Source: CBINFS01 sp966250015 (GTDB lineage Bacteria; Bacteroidota; Rhodothermia; Rhodothermales; DASSAV01). From it: a DNA stretch of 64,000 bases. How positions within the stretch are numbered: the first letter of the stretch is position 1; each line of letters starts with the position of its first letter. The notes below the pieces were generated by a model that made no database searches, was not told the origin of the DNA, and saw only the letters and a program-made list of their open reading frames with translations. Position numbers and translations under genes: made by a program. The stretch spans positions 155,502 through 219,501 of the forward strand of contig CBINFS010000004.1 of the NCBI GenBank assembly GCA_966250015.1, given 5' to 3'. Of the stretch, positions 16,182 to 25,273 are shown piece by piece.

Positions 16182-17567
16182 TCAGCGAGTTACAGCCATC
16201 ACGGGAACCGTGCGTCGGCTATCGTCCTCCTTCACCTTGACGGCCATGCCCGGCTCGAGGATGCGGCTGACGGCGCTGTAGGGACCGGTGACGACCAGCT
16301 CATCACCCGCGAGCCCCGAGGTGACCACGATGTGGGTATCGTCGGAGATGCTCGTTTCAACCTCCTGCATGCGCACCTTTCCGTCCTCCACAACGAAGAC
16401 GACCTTCCTGAGGTCTTCCTTCGTCGCCTCATTATCGGGATTGGGTTTTTCGGCGGAAGCTTGACTGGTACTGTCCTGTTTGACCTTCGTCACGTCCCGA
16501 ACGGTGACCGCCTGAATCGGGATGGCGATTGCCCCGTGGATCGTTTCGGTGAAAATGTCGACAGTGCCGCTCATACCGGGCCTAAGCGTTACGCTCGATG
16601 CGGTGGGCAGGGGGACTTCGTCGGAAGCCACGGAAGCAGCAGCAAGGGAACTGCCTTCACCAACGTTGTAGGTTTCGAGAACGCGGATCTTCACCGGGAA
16701 GTTGGTCACCTGTTCCTGCGTTCCGGCGCCCATGATGCGCGCCGAGTTGGCGATCTCGGTCACGTTACCCTTAAAGACCCGTTCGGCGTAGGCGTCGATC
16801 TCGATCGTGGCCGAATCGCCGATCGATACGTTGACCACGTCGTTCTCGTTGACGTCGACCTCGATCTCCATGAGGTCGAGCTTGGCGATCCGCATCATTT
16901 CCGTACCGGCCATCTGGCTGGTGCCGACCACGCGTTCGCCCAGCTCCACGTTGAGCTGGCTGATCGTGCCCGTCATCGGCGCGTAGATGCTCGTCTTGCT
17001 GAGCTGCTCCTGAACCTCGCGCAGGCGGGCCTCGGCGCTTGCGACGGCATACTCGGCGCCGCTGTAAGCCGCTTTGGCGACTTCGTACTGCGTCTTGGTG
17101 GCCAGGAAATCACTTTCCGAAATCACGCCGCGATTGTGGAGATCCTGCTGACGGTTGAACTCGAGTTCGGCGTGGAGCAAATCCGCCTTCCGTTGTTCTA
17201 GGTTCGCCCGTGCTTGCGATACGCCGGCCTGCGCCTGCTCGACCTGGGCCAGGTAGAAGTCCGGTTTTATCCGGACGAGCAGATCGCCCTGCTGGACGTG
17301 GTCGCCCTCGTTGACTCGCAGGTCGATGATCTCACCCGATACGTCGGGACTGATTTTGACCTCGACTTCCGGTCTGATTTTCCCGGAGGCGGTGACGACC
17401 TGGGTAACGTCGCGAATCTCCGCTTTTACGGCCTCCACTTCCACGACTTCGTTGCCTCCGCCCAGGAGGCCGGTCATACGTCCGACCACCAGGAAAACCA
17501 CCAGAATACCGACTACACCAGCGATCGCATAAACGATCTTCCTGGTGGCATTATTTTTTTTGGCCAT
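16182..17567 (-). CDS. HlyD/MacA-type periplasmic adaptor (efflux RND or ABC adaptor subunit)
   Basis: This 461-residue membrane-fusion protein has a single N-terminal membrane anchor (IVYAIAGVVGILVVFLVV) followed by the biotinyl-lipoyl-like and hairpin regions. The phrases ASGKIRPEVEVKISPDVSG and LRVNEGDHVQQGDLLVRI start the lipoyl half. A long coiled-coil hairpin follows (about residues 110-210), then the returning barrel part with MTGTISQLNVELGERVVGTS. It should bridge an inner-membrane transporter to the TolC-like channel encoded upstream. An acidic insert with many S/T/E residues lies near residue 365. Confidence 0.9.
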   Translation of the reverse strand: MAKKNNATRKIVYAIAGVVGILVVFLVVGRMTGLLGGGNEVVEVEAVKAEIRDVTQVVTASGKIRPEVEVKISPDVSGEIIDLRVNEGDHVQQGDLLVRIKPDFYLAQVEQAQAGVSQARANLEQRKADLLHAELEFNRQQDLHNRGVISESDFLATKTQYEVAKAAYSGAEYAVASAEARLREVQEQLSKTSIYAPMTGTISQLNVELGERVVGTSQMAGTEMMRIAKLDLMEIEVDVNENDVVNVSIGDSATIEIDAYAERVFKGNVTEIANSARIMGAGTQEQVTNFPVKIRVLETYNVGEGSSLAAASVASDEVPLPTASSVTLRPGMSGTVDIFTETIHGAIAIPIQAVTVRDVTKVKQDSTSQASAEKPNPDNEATKEDLRKVVFVVEDGKVRMQEVETSISDDTHIVVTSGLAGDELVVTGPYSAVSRILEPGMAVKVKEDDSRRTVPVMAVTR

Positions 17568-17612
17568 AGTCGTGCCTTATAACGTTTCGCAGAAGTTATC
17601 GATTGGGTGATA

Positions 17613-18995
17613 CTACTCGAACAGGGGCTCTGAGGGGTCGAGGCTTCCGAGGTAGTAGTCGATCAGCTTGGCGCGGAAGAGGAAGTCGTACCGTGCATTC
17701 ACTCGATCCGTCACGGCTCTGACGTAGGCGGCTCTTGCCTGGGTCACCTCTACGAGGGTGGCGGCCTGTACGTTGTACCGTTCCGTTGCGGCTTCGAGGG
17801 CAAGCTCGGCCGAACGCAGCTGCGTATCGGTCACCTCCAGCGTTTTTTCGGCGAGCAGGTAATCGAGATACGCCTGGCGCACCTGGACGGCGATCGACTG
17901 CTGAACGTCTTCGAGGTCGAGGCGTGCGTTGTCGAACTGCACGCGAGCCTGCTGGACGGCGTTACGGGTGGCAAACCGGTCGAAGATCGGCAGGGTGAGG
18001 GACAGGCCGACCGAACCGCCGCGGGCCTGGTTGAACTGCTCCCAGAGGTCGAAGCCTTCGAGCGCGGTCGAGTAGTTGGTGCCGTAGTTGGCGCGCAGGT
18101 TGATCCTCGGCCAGTAGGTCGAGCGAGCGGCACGGATGGACTGCCGGGCGGCCTCGATGCTGCTCTGCACGGACTTGAGGTCGGCACGCTGGGAGAAGGC
18201 CTGGCGGAGGAGCTGTTCCATCTCGTACCGGCGCGGTGAGGTCTCGATTTCGTCGACGGACGGCGCGACGAATTCGTACTGCGCAAACGGATCGAGCTGG
18301 AGCGTCTGAATCAGGTTCACTTCGGCAAGCTGGAACGCGCGCTGCGCGTTGACGAGCTGGAGCTCGGCGTTGGCCACCTCGGCCTGCTGCTGGTAGAGGT
18401 CCGAGATCGGCCGCGAGCCCACCTCGGTGAACGCCTGGATGCGCTCGAGCTGCTGCCGCTGGGCAGCAAGGTTTTCCTCCTGTACGGCGATCTGCTCGCG
18501 CCGGCTGATCAGCGTGAGGTAGTTCTCCATCACGTTGAACACGACCGTCTGGCGCGCGCGTTCGAGGTCCAGATCGCTTGCCTCCAGATCGAGCTGGGCG
18601 GCCTTCAGGGAAGCAACGTCGGCAAAACCGTTGAACAGATTGACGTTCGCGTTCGCCCCGATGTTGAAGGTCTCGACGGTCGTATTGACGATGCGGCCTT
18701 CGTGCATGATGAAGTTACGGCCGTAGTTCTGGCTTCCGTTCGACGAGAACGAGAGGTCCGGGTAGAACGCCATGCGTTCGTTGGAGAGGACGATGGCGCT
18801 CTGCTCGAGGCGATTGGCGGCCTTTTTCAGGGAAACGTTCTGTTCGAGCGCGATTTGTACCGCTTCGTTGAACGTGATACGTCGCACCTGCTGCGCATTA
18901 ACCGGGCCGGCAGTGACGAGAAGGAAAAGCAGAAGTGCCGTCAGGGCAAGTCCAACGACGCGGCCAAACGCGGGGACTGTTCTGGAAGCTTCCAT
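17613..18995 (-). CDS. TolC family outer membrane efflux protein
   Basis: This 460-residue outer-membrane channel of the TolC type has an N-terminal signal peptide (residues 10-34, ending VNA-QQ). Two long helical repeats typical of the family follow, rich in Q, A and L, for example LEQNVSLKKAANRLEQSAIV in the first half and ARVQFDNARLDLEDVQQSIA in the second. A SYxP-like turn is absent, as in many Bacteroidota members. It is the first gene of a three-gene operon with the adaptor and ATPase, so it should form the exit duct for that exporter. Confidence 0.9.
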   Translation of the reverse strand: MEASRTVPAFGRVVGLALTALLLFLLVTAGPVNAQQVRRITFNEAVQIALEQNVSLKKAANRLEQSAIVLSNERMAFYPDLSFSSNGSQNYGRNFIMHEGRIVNTTVETFNIGANANVNLFNGFADVASLKAAQLDLEASDLDLERARQTVVFNVMENYLTLISRREQIAVQEENLAAQRQQLERIQAFTEVGSRPISDLYQQQAEVANAELQLVNAQRAFQLAEVNLIQTLQLDPFAQYEFVAPSVDEIETSPRRYEMEQLLRQAFSQRADLKSVQSSIEAARQSIRAARSTYWPRINLRANYGTNYSTALEGFDLWEQFNQARGGSVGLSLTLPIFDRFATRNAVQQARVQFDNARLDLEDVQQSIAVQVRQAYLDYLLAEKTLEVTDTQLRSAELALEAATERYNVQAATLVEVTQARAAYVRAVTDRVNARYDFLFRAKLIDYYLGSLDPSEPLFE

Positions 18996-19243
18996 GGTAT
19001 ACTCCGTACGAAAAACGCTCGTTTTTTATTCCTGTCGTTGCCCACCGAATCAACCCGAGATCAAGCGTGGGCCAAATCACCGGAAGGGCTTCACTCAAAA
19101 AACCGTTTCTGCCCGTTCCTACGACCATCCCTCCGAGTTGTTACGACCCGGAAAAATAGTTTTTGATGGAGGCGCAGGAAAACCCGGGGAGGGAAGTAGG
19201 GGCAAAAGCAGGCTGCAGGGCGGCGGGCGCGAGGGGAAAAGTG

Positions 19244-19330
19244 CGGAGGGGGTGGGATTCGAACCCACGGTACCCTTGCGGGCACGACGGTTTTCAAGAC
19301 CGTTGCATTCAACCGCTCTGCCACCCCTCC
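19244..19330 (-). tRNA. tRNA-Ser (anticodon TGA)
   Basis: The minus strand gives a class II tRNA of 87 nt. The acceptor stem is GGAGGGG/CCCCTCC with discriminator G, the anticodon stem-loop ACGGT-CTTGAAA-ACCGT has anticodon TGA (codon TCA), the long variable arm is CGTGCCCGCAAGGGTACC, and the T arm contains GGTTCGAATCC. The 3' CCA is not encoded. Confidence 0.95.
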
Positions 19331-19448
19331 GGATTTGCCCGAAAGTACGAATCTGAGGCGTGCGGATCAACGAACGAGCGGAGGGGGCGTTCCACGCCAG
19401 GCGCCTGTAGTGATCAACTGATCAATGATTCGCATCGAATTTCATGGT

Positions 19449-20093
19449 TCACAGCCGGAGGAGGTGGGTGTGGAGGTCAGTTGCGAGTGATTGCAGCGCG
19501 ACGTCGAGGTGAGCAACGAGATTTTCGTAGTCGCCCACGATCCAGCCCTCCCGGCGGTACTCGGTGGTGCCCCGGTCGACGGTAGTACCCTGGGCCGGGT
19601 CTATGATTTCCCACGTGGCAAGCAGGTGGACGTCGCCACGCAGGGAGCCCGGAGGAGCCGGGAGCGTCGTTACGGGCTCGATCCCTTCGAAACGTAAGAT
19701 GCGGACCTGGATCAGATAGTCGTACTGCACGTTTCGCGGCCACGGGACGACGTCGACGCGCTCGATGGAAGGCCGTGCGGCCAGGTAGGCGGCAACGGTG
19801 CGGTTGATGCCCCGGTCGAGGCGCTCACCCCACCGGTTGAACTCCGAAAACTCCACGCGATGTGTGCCCCGCCGCGTCAGGATGAAGGGCATGTCGAGAT
19901 AGGAAGCAAGCTCGGGCTGCCGCAGGCCAATGGCTAGCCCATCAGAGCCCTCTGAAACGGTGTTCTGCGGCGGCACCTGTCCTCCGAGCACGTAATAGTG
20001 GATGGGCACCTCCTTCGGGCCCAGGTTGACGCAGCCTGTCGCGAAGAGCAGAGGAAATAGAATCAGGAAGCTGCCGTGTTTTAGAGGCGTCAT
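19449..20093 (-). CDS. PqiC/DUF330-type auxiliary lipoprotein of the lipid transporter
   Basis: This 214-residue lipoprotein (lipobox LFATGC) begins the mature part with the family's VNLGPKEVPIHYYVLGG, followed by LAIGLRQPELASYLDMPFILTR and a conserved FSEFNRWGERLDRGINRTVA. That pattern is that of the membrane-integrity lipoprotein PqiC (DUF330; ABC-type transport auxiliary component). It overlaps the MlaD gene by 4 bases (ATGA), so the genes are translationally coupled. In known systems the partner sits on the inner face of the outer membrane, receiving the MCE protein. Confidence 0.88.
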   Translation of the reverse strand: MTPLKHGSFLILFPLLFATGCVNLGPKEVPIHYYVLGGQVPPQNTVSEGSDGLAIGLRQPELASYLDMPFILTRRGTHRVEFSEFNRWGERLDRGINRTVAAYLAARPSIERVDVVPWPRNVQYDYLIQVRILRFEGIEPVTTLPAPPGSLRGDVHLLATWEIIDPAQGTTVDRGTTEYRREGWIVGDYENLVAHLDVALQSLATDLHTHLLRL

Positions 20094-21118
20094 TGTGGTA
20101 TTTCGGGCTGGATTTTACCTCGTATGAGCATGCTCGGGTTTCTTTCCAGGGAGCGGGCCAGCAGCTCGAGCGCTTCGGCGGCTTCGGTCATGCTGATCAG
20201 CGCTTCTTCCATGCGGAAGGCGATCCCGGAGTCGGTGGAGAAGGACCGTTGCATCTCGGCGACGGCCTGCCGCAGGATTTGAAGGGTGGCGGCGAGCTCC
20301 GTATTAGCGGCTTCGAGCTGGGTGCCGAAGGGAACGATCGTACTGTCGAGGTGCCGGATCAGGGTCTGTGCTTCGAGCATGGTCCGGCTGAACTGTTCCG
20401 ACATGCCCGGCACCTCCCTGAGCGCGACGCGGATCTCGGGCGACCGAGCGAGGTCCTCGAACGCCTGCGAGGCCTCGACGAGCGACGCGTTGATGCCCGC
20501 CACGTCCAGCGCGTCGATTTTTTCGTTGGCTCGAACCAGGAGCCGCACCAGGTTCTCGTTGATGGCGGAAATGTCGAACGTTTGCAGGCCTTCGACGAGC
20601 CCGCCGGCTTCTTGACCTATCGAGGCCAGGAGTGAGGGGGTCGTGGGGATCTCGGGCAGACCGAAGGAATCGGGTCCGAGAACGGCCCGGCTCCCCGGCG
20701 TGACGTAGGTCAGCTCGACGTAGAGCTTCCCGGTCACGAAGCTCTCCAGCTGAAGCTTCGCCCGGAGGCCGTCGTTGATCTGCATCTGCAACACCTCGGG
20801 GTCGCTCAGATCGACGTTCCTTCCGGTTTGAGAGTTCAGCCGCGACATGTCGATCTTGTAAAGCACCGGCACCTGGAAGGAGCGGTCGTCCAGGTCGATG
20901 CGAATCTGTAGCTCGGTGACCTGCCCCACCGGGACGCCCTTGAACTTTACCGGCGCCCCGACGTCGAGCCCGTTGACGGACTCCCGGAACCGGCTGACGA
21001 ATACGGTATCTTCGTCGAACCAGTCGGCGGAGGCGAACGTCGCGAGGCCGATCAGGATCAACAGGATCGCCCCGATCAGAAACAGACCGATGGCGGTCGG
21101 GTTGGCGCGTCTACTCAT
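20090..21118 (-). CDS. mlaD: MlaD family MCE-domain protein
   Basis: This 342-residue MCE protein spans from the inner membrane into the periplasm to carry lipids. It has an N-terminal anchor (AIGLFLIGAILLILIGLATF), then the MCE domain with FRESVNGLDVGAPVKFKGVPVGQV and the downstream LQMEINDGL-like QMQINDGLRAKLQLES. A long helical C-terminal tail (about residues 180-320) probably forms a coiled-coil or tube. It overlaps MlaF by 4 bases upstream and PqiC by 4 bases downstream. The whole unit is an Mla/Pqi-like phospholipid trafficking system that maintains outer-membrane asymmetry. Confidence 0.9.
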   Translation of the reverse strand: MSRRANPTAIGLFLIGAILLILIGLATFASADWFDEDTVFVSRFRESVNGLDVGAPVKFKGVPVGQVTELQIRIDLDDRSFQVPVLYKIDMSRLNSQTGRNVDLSDPEVLQMQINDGLRAKLQLESFVTGKLYVELTYVTPGSRAVLGPDSFGLPEIPTTPSLLASIGQEAGGLVEGLQTFDISAINENLVRLLVRANEKIDALDVAGINASLVEASQAFEDLARSPEIRVALREVPGMSEQFSRTMLEAQTLIRHLDSTIVPFGTQLEAANTELAATLQILRQAVAEMQRSFSTDSGIAFRMEEALISMTEAAEALELLARSLERNPSMLIRGKIQPEIPQ

Positions 21119-21924
21119 GATCCTTTCACTTTATTTTTCTGGTAACCCGACCCATTCGACCCCCGCTCGATCACGTTCCGGCGGGTAAGGAACCGGTGGA
21201 CCTCCTCGTTCGGCGGGTTTTTCCGCAGGTCGTCGGGATTCCCGATGGCGGTGATGGTTTTTTCCCCGATGTCGAGGAAGATCGCACGGTCGGCGACGGT
21301 AAAGATGCTTTCGAGGTCGTGGCTGACCACGACGATCGTCGTGCCGAGGCCGTCGCGAATTTGCAGGATCAGGTCGTCGAGGCGGCTCGCACTGATCGGG
21401 TCGAGGCCGGACGAGGGTTCGTCGAAGTAGAGGATGTCGGGGTCGAGGGCCATCGCGCGTGCGAGCGCGGCGCGTTTCCGCATACCGCCGCTGATCTCCG
21501 CGGGATAGAACTCCTCAAACCCGCGAAGGCCCACCAGCGCAAGCTTGAGCGATACGATTTCGCGAATCTCTGCGGGCTTCAGGGTTGTGTATTCTTCGAG
21601 CGGGAGAGCAACGTTTTCGGCGAGCGTCATTTCGCTCCACAACGCGCCCCCCTGGTACAGCACGCCCATTCGCCGCTGAAGCTGCTTGCGCGTTTTTTCG
21701 TCGGCCTCCCAAAAATTCGTCTGATCGTAGAAGATCTCCCCTCCTGCCGGTTTCTTGAGTCCGATCAGGTGCTTCAAGAGGGTGCTCTTGCCGCTCCCGC
21801 TGCCCCCCATGATGGCGAAGATCTCCCCCTTCCGTACCTGGAAGTTCAGGTCGCGCATGACGACGAACGAGTCGTAGGCCATCGTCAGATTTTTTACTTC
21901 GATCGTGGGTTCGACGCCTTCCAT
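21115..21924 (-). CDS. mlaF: MlaF-type ABC ATPase
   Basis: This 269-residue ATPase of the MlaF group has Walker A GGSGSGKST, the MlaF-typical phrase GVLYQGGALWSEMTLAENVALPL, signature ISGGMRKRAALARAMA, Walker B ILYFDEPSSGLDPIS and VVVSHDLESIFTVADR. It powers MlaE. It begins 6 bases after the permease stop and overlaps MlaD by 4 bases, so the operon is tight. The C-terminal extension NVIERGSNGSGYQKN is probably unstructured. Confidence 0.93.
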   Translation of the reverse strand: MEGVEPTIEVKNLTMAYDSFVVMRDLNFQVRKGEIFAIMGGSGSGKSTLLKHLIGLKKPAGGEIFYDQTNFWEADEKTRKQLQRRMGVLYQGGALWSEMTLAENVALPLEEYTTLKPAEIREIVSLKLALVGLRGFEEFYPAEISGGMRKRAALARAMALDPDILYFDEPSSGLDPISASRLDDLILQIRDGLGTTIVVVSHDLESIFTVADRAIFLDIGEKTITAIGNPDDLRKNPPNEEVHRFLTRRNVIERGSNGSGYQKNKVKGS

Positions 21925-21930
21925 AATCCG

Positions 21931-23046
21931 TCAGACTCCAATCAACGCGGCGCCCCAATCGATGAGCGCATTGGTCAGGATGATCAGCGTGATTCCGGTC
22001 ACCACGGCAGACGTTGCGGCCTGGCCCACCGCACCGGCGTCGGTCCCGGTTTGCAGGCCGCGTAGACAGCCGGACAGCCCCACGGTTAATCCGAACACGG
22101 CCCCCTTGAACACACCGAGCAGCGCGTCGGACAGCGTCACCGGCTCGAGCAGACCCACGAAGAAGCGTGGGACCGAGATGTCCAGAAACGTGATGTTCAC
22201 GACGAGGCCGCCAATAATGCCAATCATGTCGGCATATACGGTGAGGAGGGGCATCATCAGAAAAACCGCCATCACCCGGGGCACCACGAGAAAGCTGATC
22301 GGCGAGATGCCGAGCGTCTTCAAGGCGTCGATCTCCTCGGTGATCTTCATACTGCCGAGCTCCGCGGCAAAGGCTGCTCCGGTACGGCCTGCCATGATGA
22401 TGGCCGTCATCAGGGCGCCAAGCTCCCTCAACATCCCGTAACTGACGAGGTAGGAGACGTAGTACTCGGCGCCGAAACGGAGCAGCACCACCGCACCGAG
22501 GAAGGCCACGATCACACCTACCAGAAAGGCGATGAGCGTAACGATGGGCAACGAGCCGGAGCTGTTCGATTGTACGATCAACCAGAAATCCCGCCACCGC
22601 ATCCTCGCCCGCCCGGTGAAGAGGGCAAAGAAGCTTTGCGCAAACTCCCCGGTGAACCTCGCAAGATCCAGAAAATGCTCGTATGCGGCTATCGCCTTCT
22701 CTCCGAAGCGCGTGACGAACGAGGTATTGCCATCTTTCCGATCAGTAACCCGCTCGGGCACTTCACGGGAAAGGGCGATCAACCGGGAAATATTCCCGGG
22801 CAGCGTTTCTTCCCGGTACTCGAGCCCACGCTCTTCACAGAACTGCCTTCCTTGAATCAGAAAAGCGAGCAGGCTGCTATCCCACTCGCCGAGATCAGTC
22901 GTATCGAAACTTACTGCGCGGATATCTTCCGTTCCGGTAGGGCCGATCACCGTCTCGTCGAAGCGTGGCAGGGGGCTCTGCATCCTCCACTCGCCCGAGA
23001 GCTCGACGATGAGCGTATGATCGTTCCGACGCGTTTCTACCCGCAT
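21931..23046 (-). CDS. mlaE: MlaE-type permease with an N-terminal STAS-like domain
   Basis: This 371-residue protein has two parts. Residues 1-100 resemble a STAS domain (compare E. coli MlaB): NDHTLIVELSGEW, RAVSFDTTDLGEWDSSLLAF and FCEERGLEYRE. Residues 145-370 are the MlaE permease, with RFGAEYYVSYLVSYGMLRE, ELGSMKITEEIDALKTLGI and SVPRFFVGLLEPVTLSDALL. I start at the ATG at 23046, where the STAS-like domain begins; a longer frame to 23250 exists but its extra 68 residues have no family character. It is the first gene of the lipid-transport operon and has no clear SD. Confidence 0.9.
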   Translation of the reverse strand: MRVETRRNDHTLIVELSGEWRMQSPLPRFDETVIGPTGTEDIRAVSFDTTDLGEWDSSLLAFLIQGRQFCEERGLEYREETLPGNISRLIALSREVPERVTDRKDGNTSFVTRFGEKAIAAYEHFLDLARFTGEFAQSFFALFTGRARMRWRDFWLIVQSNSSGSLPIVTLIAFLVGVIVAFLGAVVLLRFGAEYYVSYLVSYGMLRELGALMTAIIMAGRTGAAFAAELGSMKITEEIDALKTLGISPISFLVVPRVMAVFLMMPLLTVYADMIGIIGGLVVNITFLDISVPRFFVGLLEPVTLSDALLGVFKGAVFGLTVGLSGCLRGLQTGTDAGAVGQAATSAVVTGITLIILTNALIDWGAALIGV

Positions 23047-23485
23047 AGCACTCGACTGCCAGAGGCTACCTCCGGCTTTTTTGATCGACCGTCCCGGGTT
23101 ATCAAACTCTGGCCACCTCAACACACCGAACGAAATATCCTGACCTGCTATACTGCACGGCGTGCACGCCGGATCCGTATGGTTCGTCTGATTAGCCGTT
23201 TCTACCGTGTCAACACCTATAAACGGCGTGGTAGACGTGAGGGGGCTCATTTTTCCACCTCACATTTCAGATAAAAGAGGGATCTGTATGTCAACTGATC
23301 CGTTTTCGTTTGCCAAACCCTGTGACACCCAGGTTACTGCAACGTACGAGCCTGCTGCGCTCCATGGCACAAAAATGGACTTGATATTAAGATAATTTTA
23401 TCCTAATTACGAGTCCGTTTTGTCCTCCCCTGATCCGTCGTTTTTGTTCGATTCACGTGACTAGGCCGAAAGGCGATTGCCGCGC
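23047..23485. other. Divergent intergenic region upstream of mlaE and the CRTAC1 gene
   Basis: No gene is supported in these 439 bases. The right half is AT-rich and carries a plus-strand promoter candidate at 23381-23409. Short frames here do not continue into families. Confidence 0.5.
23381..23409 (+). promoter_or_regulatory. Candidate promoter of the CRTAC1-RnfD-like pair
   Basis: TTGATA (23381-23386), a 17-base spacer and TAATTA (23404-23409) lie in an AT-rich patch, giving a start near 23416 and a leader of about 70 nt before the ATG at 23486. Confidence 0.4.
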
Positions 23486-25273
23486 ATGAACTGGAAGAAG
23501 CTACCATTGTACGTCGTTTTCGTCGTCCTGCTGGCCGCGCCCGTGGTGTTGAGCCGAGAGGTCGTAGAAGAGGTTGCCCGGTCGGAAGAAGCGATTGCGC
23601 TGTACGGCTTTTATCTCCGCGACGTCACGGAAGAGGCCGGCATCTCGTTCGTCCACCAATCTCCCACCTTCGACTCGCGCCTGGACCACATCATGCCGCA
23701 GGTGGCGTCGATGGGCGCGTCGGTATCCGTCGTGGATTTCGACCGCGACGGTTTTCAGGACCTGTACGTCACCAACAGCGGCGAAGGGTCGAAGAACGCC
23801 TTTTTCCGGAATCTCGGCGACGGTACGTTCGAGGACGTTGCAGAGGAGGTCGGGCTCGCTGAGCTGAACGAGCCGGGGACCGGCGTGTCGATGGGTACGG
23901 TGTGGGGGGATTTCGACAACGACGGCTACGAGGACGTATTCGTCTACAAGTGGGGCCGGTCCGAGCTATTCCGGAACGTGGAAGGCAAGTCGTTCGAGCG
24001 CGTGACCGAAAAAGCAGGCTTCCCTGACTGGGCCAACGTCCACGCGGCCACCTGGTTCGACTACGACCGTGACGGCTTCCTCGACCTGATCTTTGCCGGG
24101 TATTACCACGAGGACCTCGACCTCTGGCACCTGCCCCACACGCGCATCATGCCCGAGAGCTTCGAGTACGCGCAGAACGGCGGCCGGAAATACCTTTTCA
24201 GGGGGAATGGAGACGGCACGTTCGAGGATCGAAGCGAGCTCCTCGGTCCGGACACGCGGCGGTGGGCTATGGCGATCGCAGCGGTGGACCTGCGCGGGAC
24301 CGGCTACCCGGACCTGGTCATCGCCAACGACTACGGGGTGGACGAGATCTACTTCAACGACGCGGGCAAGCGGTTCATCGCGGCCGGCGAAACCACCCGG
24401 ATCGGCTTTGCCCCGAAAAGTGGGATGAACGCGGCGGTAGGCGACGTGCTCAATACCGGGCAGTACTCCATCTTCATCACAAACATATCCGAACCCGGTG
24501 CGCTCGTTCAGGGCAACAACCTCTGGGTGCCACGCTCCGTCTTCGGCGGCGATTCGCTGACCTACGAAAACATGGCGACCACGGTCGGGGTAGAGCTGGG
24601 CGGTTGGGCGTACGGCGCGCAGTTCGGCGACCTGAACAACGACGGGACGCTCGACATCGTCGGGACCAACGGGTTCATCTCCGCCGGCCGGGGTGACTAC
24701 TGGTACGACTTTTCGAAGGTAGCCGGTGGGAACACGACCATCATCTCCGACGCGGCAAACTGGCCTGCGATGAACGGCCGGAGCCACTCGGGGCACCAGC
24801 GGAAGCACGTTTGGATCAACGACGGGAGGCTCCGATTCAGAGACGTTGCTAGCGCAGTCGGGCTCACGGAAGTCTACGACGGACGCGCGGTGGTGCTGGC
24901 CGACCTCTGGAACAGGGGCGTGCTGGACGTGGTGCTGGCACATCAAAACGGCCCCCTGCTCGTCTACAAGAACACGGCCAACCCCGAAAGGGCCTGGATC
25001 GGGTTTGACTTCGAAGGCGTGGAGAGCAACCGGAGCGCCATTGGAACGCGCGTCGAGGTGTTCTGGGACGGAAAGCGGCAGGTGCAGGAAGTGATGGCGT
25101 CGAGCGGCTTTTGCTCGCAGAACCAGCGGAGGCTGCACTTCGGCCTCGGTGAAAACCCGAACGTCGAGAAGGTCGTGATCCGCTGGCCGTCCGGACGGGT
25201 TCAGACGCTCGAAGCCCCCGAACCGGGGCAGGTTTACCGGATAGTTGAAAACGAATCAGACATTGAAGCATGA
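23486..25273 (+). CDS. CRTAC1 family protein (VCBS/FG-GAP repeats plus ASPIC/UnbV domain)
   Basis: This 595-residue exported protein has an N-terminal signal anchor (LPLYVVFVVLLAAPVVL) and a series of calcium-binding-type FG-GAP/VCBS repeats with DxDxDG loops: DFDRDGFQDLY, DFDNDGYEDVF, DYDRDGFLDLI and DLNNDGTLDIV. It is closed by an ASPIC/UnbV domain near the C-terminus (VEVFWDGKRQVQEVMASSGF...HFGLGENPNVEKVVIRWPSG). This is a beta-propeller protein of the CRTAC1 group; the role of the group is poorly known. I start at the ATG at 23486; a TTG at 23477 with AAAGG close upstream is an alternative. Its last four bases overlap the next gene (ATGA), so the two are translationally coupled. Confidence 0.88.
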   Translation: MNWKKLPLYVVFVVLLAAPVVLSREVVEEVARSEEAIALYGFYLRDVTEEAGISFVHQSPTFDSRLDHIMPQVASMGASVSVVDFDRDGFQDLYVTNSGEGSKNAFFRNLGDGTFEDVAEEVGLAELNEPGTGVSMGTVWGDFDNDGYEDVFVYKWGRSELFRNVEGKSFERVTEKAGFPDWANVHAATWFDYDRDGFLDLIFAGYYHEDLDLWHLPHTRIMPESFEYAQNGGRKYLFRGNGDGTFEDRSELLGPDTRRWAMAIAAVDLRGTGYPDLVIANDYGVDEIYFNDAGKRFIAAGETTRIGFAPKSGMNAAVGDVLNTGQYSIFITNISEPGALVQGNNLWVPRSVFGGDSLTYENMATTVGVELGGWAYGAQFGDLNNDGTLDIVGTNGFISAGRGDYWYDFSKVAGGNTTIISDAANWPAMNGRSHSGHQRKHVWINDGRLRFRDVASAVGLTEVYDGRAVVLADLWNRGVLDVVLAHQNGPLLVYKNTANPERAWIGFDFEGVESNRSAIGTRVEVFWDGKRQVQEVMASSGFCSQNQRRLHFGLGENPNVEKVVIRWPSGRVQTLEAPEPGQVYRIVENESDIEA

